A stretch of DNA of 10,203 bases from JBBRWO01 sp964388455. GTDB lineage: Bacteria; Actinomycetota; Coriobacteriia; Anaerosomatales; JAAXUF01. Location: positions 1-10,203 of the forward strand of contig CAYMAN010000054.1 in NCBI GenBank assembly GCA_964388455.1. The letters are read 5' to 3'. The translations under genes were made by a program, and so were the position numbers. This document shows, in pieces, positions 5,778-10,203 of the stretch. A model generated the notes under the pieces. The model saw only the letters and a list, made by a program, of their open reading frames with translations. It was not told the DNA's origin and searched no databases. Position 1 is the stretch's first letter. Each line of letters starts with the position of its first letter.

Positions 5778-6251
5778 TCATGTGACGTCTGTTTCGCCGC
5801 GTCGCGTGTCGCGGATCAATCGCTCGAGTTGGTCAATGAAGTGCTCGCGGTCCTCATCCCCGAACTTCGAGGGGCCTCCGGTACGCCCACCGGCTCGGCG
5901 AACCTTCTTCTCAGCGTGGCGAACCTCCATCTCGATGTCGATCGTCGAGAGGTAGAAGATTCGCCCGCGGGGCCTGATGGCGCCGGCTCCTCGGCCGAGA
6001 ACCATCGCCGCGAGTCCAATGTCTTGTGTGACGACCACATCGCCCGGTGCGAGTTCGCCGATGATGGCGAAGTCCGCGGCATCGGGCCCGGTGCCGACCG
6101 TGAGGGTCTCGACGCCGGAGCGTCCCTCGTAGCGCGAGAAGTTCTGGTTGGTGTTGGCGACCAGCATGATGCGGAAGCCGTTGGCGCGGCCGATCGTGAT
6201 GGCCTCGCGCGTCACCGGACACGCGTCTGCGTCGACGAAGAGAGTGTTCAT
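5778..6251 (-). CDS. YaiI/YqxD (UPF0178, DUF188) family protein
   Basis: This 157-residue cytoplasmic protein belongs to a widespread family related to PIN-like nuclease folds; its biochemical role is not established. The N-terminus VDADACPV (6-13) is the family signature. VANTNQNF (31-38), GPDAADFAI (55-63) and VVTQDIGLA (73-81) are the other conserved blocks, with several acidic residues that could bind a metal. It ends in a basic/acidic tail. The start ATG 6249-6251 overlaps the TGA of the upstream membrane-protein gene by 4 nt and has GAGGAG 10 nt upstream, within a 12-bp tandem repeat. The frame is open further upstream to 6515, but those residues are the shadow of the upstream gene. Confidence 0.9.
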   Translation of the reverse strand: MNTLFVDADACPVTREAITIGRANGFRIMLVANTNQNFSRYEGRSGVETLTVGTGPDAADFAIIGELAPGDVVVTQDIGLAAMVLGRGAGAIRPRGRIFYLSTIDIEMEVRHAEKKVRRAGGRTGGPSKFGDEDREHFIDQLERLIRDTRRGETDVT

Positions 6252-6676
6252 GGGCGGCGGGCTCCTCGGGGTGCTCCTCGGGGTGCTCCTCGGCGGGTCC
6301 AGAGAACGGCGGGATTGCGGCCGACGAACAGTGCGAGCATCACGATAGGGAATGCCGGCGTGAAGGTGAAGTACCAGACGTTGGAGCTGAAAGCCACAGT
6401 GCCCGCAGTCGAATCGGAGGCGGCCAGCGCTGCGATCCCCGCTGCGCGGGCGAACCACTCGATCGAGAGGATCCCGCCAGTTGTCGCTGCGATAAAGGCG
6501 AGCTTGCGCCGCCATCCAACACCCAGCGCCGTGAGCATGAGCGCCAGCACGATGCTGAACTCGCCGGTGTGATAGCCGGAAACCGGCCAGCCGCGAAAGT
6601 ACGCGGCCGACAGCACCTTGAACAGCACGGACGACGCGGCTGCGCTCGCAACACCGAAGATGAGCTTGTCACGCAT
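6248..6676 (-). CDS. Small integral membrane protein next to exosortase
   Basis: This 142-residue protein has about four hydrophobic segments (about 5-25, 39-54, 58-75, 103-119) and a basic C-terminal tail, RRGAPRGAPRGARRP (128-142), encoded by a tandem repeat. I do not recognise a domain. It overlaps the exosortase gene by 8 nt (6669-6676) and the YaiI/YqxD gene by 4 nt, so translation is probably coupled on both sides. Small membrane proteins are commonly encoded beside exosortases (some are annotated as exosortase-associated), so a helper role in substrate sorting is a reasonable inference. The Trp/Phe-rich WYFTFTPAFPIVM (101-113) precedes the last helix. Confidence 0.75.
   Translation of the reverse strand: MRDKLIFGVASAAASSVLFKVLSAAYFRGWPVSGYHTGEFSIVLALMLTALGVGWRRKLAFIAATTGGILSIEWFARAAGIAALAASDSTAGTVAFSSNVWYFTFTPAFPIVMLALFVGRNPAVLWTRRGAPRGAPRGARRP
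6261..6293 (-). repeat. 12-bp tandem repeat carrying Shine-Dalgarno motifs
   Basis: On the plus strand the unit GCTCCTCGGGGT occurs twice exactly (6261-6272, 6273-6284) and then partly (6285-6293), about 2.75 copies. On the coding strand each copy contains GAGGAG. The array encodes RGAP repeats at the end of the membrane protein, and its last copy is the ribosome site of the YaiI/YqxD gene. Confidence 0.85.
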
Positions 6677-7196
6677 AGCGTCGGGCCAGCTTCAGCCAGA
6701 TCGCCCAGAGCATGACCACGACCAGCATCATGCCCACCTGGAACAGGTAGTCGTGGATGAAGTCGAAGGAGCCTGATGCCCTGATGGACACGTGCGCCAC
6801 GGCCACGATCCGGGCCAGATTGATACCGAGAATCACGACGACTCCTGCAAGTACCCCGAGGAGCCGCGACGACCACTTGACCGGGTACGCGAGGATCAGT
6901 GCGCTGAACATCGCGACCAAGTAGACCGCGGTGCAGGCTGTGTCGATGGCAAGTATGCGGTTGGAGAGATGGATCAGCGCGCCGGTCTGGGTCGCCTGGA
7001 TGCCCGTGAGCGCGATGAGCCACGTCGACGCGTTCGCGGTCGCACGCATCACACCCTGGAGCCCACCCGAGGTGTCGATGGGCGTCAGCACGGCGGTGAA
7101 CACGAGAAGGTACACAAAGAACCGCAGCCCGACGCCCAGCACCCTCTTGTCGATCAGAGGCTCCGCCATGCTCGGTTGCGGGGATGTCTTCGCCAT
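6669..7196 (-). CDS. Exosortase/archaeosortase family protein
   Basis: This is a 175-residue polytopic membrane transpeptidase-like enzyme, expected to cut C-terminal sorting tails of exported proteins. The family's three catalytic residues are visible. The cysteine is in IDTACTAVYL (Cys88) at the head of a helix, the arginine in GINLARIVAV (Arg129) and the histidine in FDFIHDYLFQ (His148). About five hydrophobic segments surround them (20-42, 57-78, 90-105, 112-135, 150-170). The start ATG 7194-7196 has a poor Shine-Dalgarno and begins 10 nt after the stop of the M6 protease gene, so coupling is likely. An ATG at 7167-7169 is an alternative. The subtype (XrtH or another) cannot be settled by eye. 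The short, single-domain form and its gene partner suggest a dedicated enzyme. Confidence 0.88.
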   Translation of the reverse strand: MAKTSPQPSMAEPLIDKRVLGVGLRFFVYLLVFTAVLTPIDTSGGLQGVMRATANASTWLIALTGIQATQTGALIHLSNRILAIDTACTAVYLVAMFSALILAYPVKWSSRLLGVLAGVVVILGINLARIVAVAHVSIRASGSFDFIHDYLFQVGMMLVVVMLWAIWLKLARRYA

Positions 7197-7206
7197 CAGA
7201 TGCCGT

Positions 7207-9423
7207 CTACTCTCGGCGCGTGCGCGTCAACGAATGTGCTCCGAGCAGCGCCAGTCCCATCGCACCGACCAGCGCCAGACTCCACGTGGACGAGGCGGGC
7301 GTCGTCGATACCGGCGGAGCGGCGACCGGCCCCGTGATCGCGAAGTCCGAGAACGACGTCGTGGTACCGGTGATCACGTTGGCGCTCGCATCGACTCCGG
7401 TGGTGACGTCGGCCCAAGCACCGCCGGTGAAGTGGTGCAGCTTGAGCTGGCTTTCGTCAAAGCCGACCACGAATGCGGGATCGTAGGCGTGACGGACGGT
7501 GACGGCCCCGGTAAACGCCGCGGTCGTGTTCAGGTCGAAGTACGATCCCGAGAGGAACGTCCTGCCGGCCGGCACCGCCTGACCGGGCGAGGTGTGCGTG
7601 CACGTCACGGTGCCGGTGGTGTCGACCTGCGCGAACTCGAAGGTGGCACCGCACGGCAGCGTCGCTGCCGGGTGGTCGACGTCCACGGTGCCGACCGGCA
7701 GAGTCGCCACGACAACGCGGAACAGCGCGGTCGTGGTGGCCTCAACGTTGCCGGCCCAGTCCGTCGACGAGAACTTCAGGGTGTGGTCGCCGAGCACCGT
7801 CGTCGTCGCGACGCTCCCCGACCCGACCACGCCGTCGAGCGTCCACGTCGTAGACTTGACCCCATAGCCGCCGACACCATCCGTGGCCGCAATCGAGATG
7901 GTCGCCGTGCCCAGGTAGCTCGCCTTGGCGTCCGACGTCGTCACCGGCGGCGCGGTATCAGAGGTCGCGACCGCCGTGTCAGGGAAGATCAGCGCCGTCA
8001 TGTCCGTCCCGCTCGGACTCACGCGGTCCACGAGGACGCGACTCGCTGCGGTGTCGTAGTACTTGGCGCTGGGATCGGTGGTGTCAGAGAACGTCGTCTT
8101 GTTGGCGGCGCCGGGGGAGGGATCCGCCATGTCACCCAGATTGGTCTTGGCGGCAAGGTGCTGTGCTCCGCCGTGCGCCTCTTCCAGGTCAAGCCAGTAG
8201 CGGGTCTCGTTTGTGTTGTTGGTCCGAGTGTCATCGACGTGCCACATGAGCAGTCCGGAACCCGGCAAGCTCGTATCTGTGAACGTCTTCTGGCGGTTCT
8301 CGACGAGGAAGTACTCGGCGCCACCCGTCACAGCACCGCGCGCGATGCGCAGGATCGTCCCGGTATCGCCCTGAGTCGCCGAGCGGATGTGTGCAGGTGT
8401 CATCTGCGAAGTCACGATGGTCGGCGTCACGAAGCCGAGCTCGATCTGGCTCCATGCGTCCGGACGAGAGGGCGAGTTGCCCAGCGTCCCGTTCCAGCTG
8501 CCGCTGGCCATCAAGCTCCATCTGCCCGCACCGTACGAAGAACCGTCGGTGTCATAGAAGTCGGGCAGGCCAAAGATGTGACCCAACTCGTGGCAGTACA
8601 CACCGATCGTCATGTCGCCGGGAGTCGACCAATACTCCGGTTCTGTCGAGTAGGAGCTGACGTAAACCCCGTCATAGGCATCAGGACTGATCCCCCACGC
8701 ATGCGACCAGATGTCTGCGGTGGAGCCCGTCATCTCTGCTCCGGGACCCGAGTGGATGATCACAAGGCCGTCGACGTATCCGTCCCCGTCGTTGTCGTAC
8801 TGCGAGAAGTCGACACCGGCCGCATCCGCCGCGGCGATGGCGTCTTCGGTCATCTTCTGCGCGTTATTGGGGTACGCCCCGGTTCCGTAGTTCGTGCCGC
8901 GATAGTACGCGTACGTCTGCGGAAGCCTCAGCCACCCGATCGCCGAGGGCAGATCGGCGTTCACCGGCGTCAGATCCAGCGCACCCGCGCTCACTTCTCG
9001 AAAGTAGCCGCGAACCGAGCCTTTGCCGATGACGTCCTTGTACAGCAGGTCGCTCAAAGATGCCGCCGAGGTGGTCGCGGGCTTGTCCGAGAAGTCCACC
9101 AGCAGCGTGAGCAGGCGCGTGGTGCCCGCCGGTGGTGCCGGGTCGACCTGCATCAACTGCGTGGGCGGTCCCGCCACACCCGGCGCGAGAGCGGCCCCGG
9201 CTGCACCGAGCGGATGACTCGCGGGTGCTTCCACCCCCGCGGCGCGCTGCGCTTCGAGCGCTTCCTCCACCCGAGCCTCGAGCGCGGGGTCGTTCGCCAT
9301 GCGCGCAAGTAGCTGAGGGCTGGGATCGACGGCGAATGCGGCCGTGCACAAGACTGCCGCCATAACCATGACTGCGCCGAGTATCGTGAGGGACCTGACG
9401 GTGGTTGCACGAAGGCTGTGCAT
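7207..9423 (-). CDS. M6-family secreted zinc metalloprotease with exosortase-type C-terminal tail
   Basis: A 738-residue exported protease related to immune inhibitor A. A signal peptide (about 1-31, hydrophobic core 11-30, ending AAFA) is followed by a pro-region-like helix (35-65) and the M6 domain (about 100-480). The zinc site is CHELGHIFGLPDFYD (277-291: His278, Glu279, His282, with Asp288 nearby), then the LMASGSWNG segment (304-312). DNDGDGYVDG (210-219) looks like a calcium loop. An Ig-like domain (about 490-572) and a domain like choice-of-anchor modules (about 578-698, ending TTTSFSDFAITGP) follow. The last 30 residues are TPASSTWSL (708-716), a hydrophobic helix (about 716-730) and TRTRRE, a three-part sorting tail. 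Start ATG 9421-9423 was preferred over 9477 because AGGGG lies 5 nt upstream and the signal peptide then begins at the N-terminus. Confidence 0.92.
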   Translation of the reverse strand: MHSLRATTVRSLTILGAVMVMAAVLCTAAFAVDPSPQLLARMANDPALEARVEEALEAQRAAGVEAPASHPLGAAGAALAPGVAGPPTQLMQVDPAPPAGTTRLLTLLVDFSDKPATTSAASLSDLLYKDVIGKGSVRGYFREVSAGALDLTPVNADLPSAIGWLRLPQTYAYYRGTNYGTGAYPNNAQKMTEDAIAAADAAGVDFSQYDNDGDGYVDGLVIIHSGPGAEMTGSTADIWSHAWGISPDAYDGVYVSSYSTEPEYWSTPGDMTIGVYCHELGHIFGLPDFYDTDGSSYGAGRWSLMASGSWNGTLGNSPSRPDAWSQIELGFVTPTIVTSQMTPAHIRSATQGDTGTILRIARGAVTGGAEYFLVENRQKTFTDTSLPGSGLLMWHVDDTRTNNTNETRYWLDLEEAHGGAQHLAAKTNLGDMADPSPGAANKTTFSDTTDPSAKYYDTAASRVLVDRVSPSGTDMTALIFPDTAVATSDTAPPVTTSDAKASYLGTATISIAATDGVGGYGVKSTTWTLDGVVGSGSVATTTVLGDHTLKFSSTDWAGNVEATTTALFRVVVATLPVGTVDVDHPAATLPCGATFEFAQVDTTGTVTCTHTSPGQAVPAGRTFLSGSYFDLNTTAAFTGAVTVRHAYDPAFVVGFDESQLKLHHFTGGAWADVTTGVDASANVITGTTTSFSDFAITGPVAAPPVSTTPASSTWSLALVGAMGLALLGAHSLTRTRRE

Positions 9424-9468
9424 ATCTACCCCTGGCTCATAATGTGGCGCGGTTTGCCGGTACCGTGG

Positions 9469-9474
9469 AATATA
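9469..9474 (-). promoter_or_regulatory. Possible -10 box for the protease-exosortase block
   Basis: TATATT on the minus strand (five of six matches to TATAAT) lies 45 nt upstream of the protease ATG, in the 57-bp gap after the cysteine-rich gene. No good -35 box was found at the right distance. The block could also be read through from upstream. Confidence 0.25.
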
Positions 9475-9480
9475 CACCCC

Positions 9481-9876
9481 TCAGTCCGTCGGCTCCCACA
9501 ATGCACACACCCACTCGTTGCAAATCGGTGCGCGGTGATTTCGCGGGAGCAGACAGCCCGTGTCGGGGTGGCAGAACTGACATTTGCGAACGTCGACCCA
9601 GAGCGGGAGCGAGGCACGGTATACGTCGCCCTCCGGTGACTGCGCGTGGCTCAGCCGTGGATCGTGCAACGGCTCGACGCCCGCCACACCGGCTCGCATC
9701 CCCGCCTCATCGACTACGAGCGCGCCGCTCAGAGTGGGCCGCTCGATCCACAGGTCGATGTACTCGGGAAGCCATCCCTCGCCCTCGTAGTCGCCATCGG
9801 CGTCATGGGCGAGGTACAGAGCGCAGCACAGTCCGCCACACGCGTTGCAGAGCTCGTAGTTCTCGGCGTCGGACAT
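9481..9876 (-). CDS. Cysteine-rich YkgJ-like (CxxCxxxCC) metal/cluster-binding protein
   Basis: This 131-residue cytoplasmic protein has two cysteine groups. The first is CNACGGLCC at the N-terminus (Cys10, 13, 17, 18). The second is CQFCHPDTGC, followed by Cys119 (ICNEW) and Cys124 near the C-terminus (with Cys99, 102 and 108). The arrangement resembles the YkgJ/CxxCxxCC family, proposed to bind zinc or iron-sulfur, though here the first motif has one extra residue before the CC pair. There is no signal peptide. The start ATG 9874-9876 is well supported by AGGAGG 4 nt upstream; the upstream extension to 9975 is unlikely. The gene ends 57 bp before the protease gene on the same strand. Function unknown. 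Confidence 0.8.
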   Translation of the reverse strand: MSDAENYELCNACGGLCCALYLAHDADGDYEGEGWLPEYIDLWIERPTLSGALVVDEAGMRAGVAGVEPLHDPRLSHAQSPEGDVYRASLPLWVDVRKCQFCHPDTGCLLPRNHRAPICNEWVCALWEPTD

Positions 9877-9926
9877 GGAACCTCCTAGATTCACTGACAC
9901 GAAGATACTGGAGTTCGGCTCCGTTT

Positions 9927-9958
9927 GCGGCCTCGGAGCAAGAAAGCAAACAGGCCGC
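9927..9958 (-). terminator. Weak candidate terminator after tRNA-Asp
   Basis: GCGGCCT (9927-9933) and AGGCCGC (9952-9958) form a perfect 7-bp stem with an 18-nt loop, about 37 bp downstream of the tRNA on the minus strand. An overlapping alternative stem, GCTCCG/CGGAGC (9918-9939), is also possible. There is no T run after the stem. Confidence 0.3.
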
Positions 9959-9994
9959 TCAGGCAAACTGCCCAAACGACCTGCGTAAGTTCTA

Positions 9995-10071
9995 TGGCGG
10001 GAGTGACGGGGCTCGAACCCGCGACCTCTGGCTTGACAGGCCAGCGCTCTAACCAGCTGAGCTACACCCCC
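9995..10071 (-). tRNA. tRNA-Asp (anticodon GTC)
   Basis: A complete 77-nt cloverleaf with encoded CCA. Acceptor GGGGGTG pairs with CACTCCC (one G-T pair). The D stem is GCTC/GAGC with loop AGCTGGTTA. The anticodon stem CTGGC/GCCAG encloses loop CTGTCAA with anticodon GTC. The T arm has loop TTCGAGC. The discriminator base is G, as usual for tRNA-Asp. It reads GAC and GAU codons. Confidence 0.97.
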
Positions 10072-10104
10072 ACTTGGGTGGCTGCTACCAACACAGCGAA
10101 GGCG

Positions 10105-10133
10105 ATTCTACCGAGCAGAGCCGCCAATGTCCA
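10105..10133 (-). promoter_or_regulatory. Predicted sigma-70-like promoter of tRNA-Asp
   Basis: On the minus strand TGGACA (10133-10128) and TAGAAT (10110-10105), each five of six to consensus, are separated by 17 nt. Transcription would start near 10098, leaving a 26-nt leader before the tRNA. Confidence 0.7.
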
Positions 10134-10203
10134 TACCGCAGCGCCTACTGAGCGCGTAAGAATTTGGGGGGTCTACTCTCAGTTCATGGGATTGAGCATC
10201 CCT

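Noticed and set aside
6252..6515. N-terminal extension of the YaiI/YqxD frame to 6515
   Set aside because: The extension overlaps the membrane-protein gene in another frame and is Arg-rich. The family signature VDADACPV begins six residues after the ATG at 6251.
6931..9312. Very long plus-strand open frame (793 codons) opposite the protease
   Set aside because: Its translation is Arg-rich and low in complexity, typical of the antisense frame of a high-GC gene. The minus-strand frame has a signal peptide, the HELGH zinc motif and a good start.
10186..10203. Possible plus-strand gene start (ATG GGA TTG AGC) at the right edge
   Set aside because: Only six codons are visible, with no well-spaced Shine-Dalgarno, so it cannot be supported from this window.
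9995..10203. Integration site or mobile element at tRNA-Asp
   Set aside because: There is no integrase, and no direct repeat of the tRNA 3' end was noticed nearby. The tRNA is intact with its own promoter.

Overview
This is a high-GC bacterial window. Its codon third positions are strongly G/C biased, strong AGGAGG-like Shine-Dalgarno sites are common, and genes are tightly packed with stop/start overlaps. The gene set combines a citrate synthase, an iron-sulfur aldo/keto reductase, a bacteriohemerythrin, arsenic methylation and an exosortase. This would fit an environmental high-GC anaerobe or microaerophile, for example a non-gut Coriobacteriia-type actinobacterium. That placement is an inference; no marker gene here fixes it.

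Layout. The 3' part of a citrate synthase gene (1-818, +) converges on a minus-strand pair: a 71-residue unknown protein (2069-2284) followed by a two-cluster iron-sulfur aldo/keto reductase (908-2056). Next comes an arsenic locus. An ArsR-family repressor (3084-3503, -) overlaps by 4 nt a LysE/ArgO-type exporter (2422-3087, -). Both are transcribed away from arsM, an arsenite S-adenosylmethionine methyltransferase (3603-4445, +). The 99-bp divergent promoter region holds two TTCGA-N6-TCGAA palindromes. Each appears to sit inside the -35/-10 spacer of one of the two opposing promoters.

The rest is all on the minus strand. A five-gene block reads from 9423 down to 5314: an M6-family secreted metalloprotease with a C-terminal sorting-like tail, an exosortase/archaeosortase, a small membrane protein, a YaiI/YqxD (UPF0178) protein, and a bacteriohemerythrin. 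Spacing of 10 nt or less, or overlaps, for the first four genes implies one transcript. The protease tail (P-x-x-S-x-W-x-L, a hydrophobic helix, then an Arg cluster) next to the exosortase suggests a dedicated enzyme-substrate pair. Downstream is a separate gene for a secreted, Lys/Ala/Glu-rich protein ending in six TSTVEP-like repeats (4486-5154). It is preceded by a perfect TGTGA-N6-TCACA palindrome of the CRP/FNR class. Upstream of the protease lies a cysteine-rich CxxCxxxCC protein (9481-9876) and, at the right end, a tRNA-Asp gene (9995-10071) with a good sigma-70-like promoter.

No insertion sequence, CRISPR array, phage gene or rRNA was seen. No gap between genes exceeds 300 bases. The most interesting parts are the exosortase/protease cassette and the arsR-exporter/arsM divergent control region.
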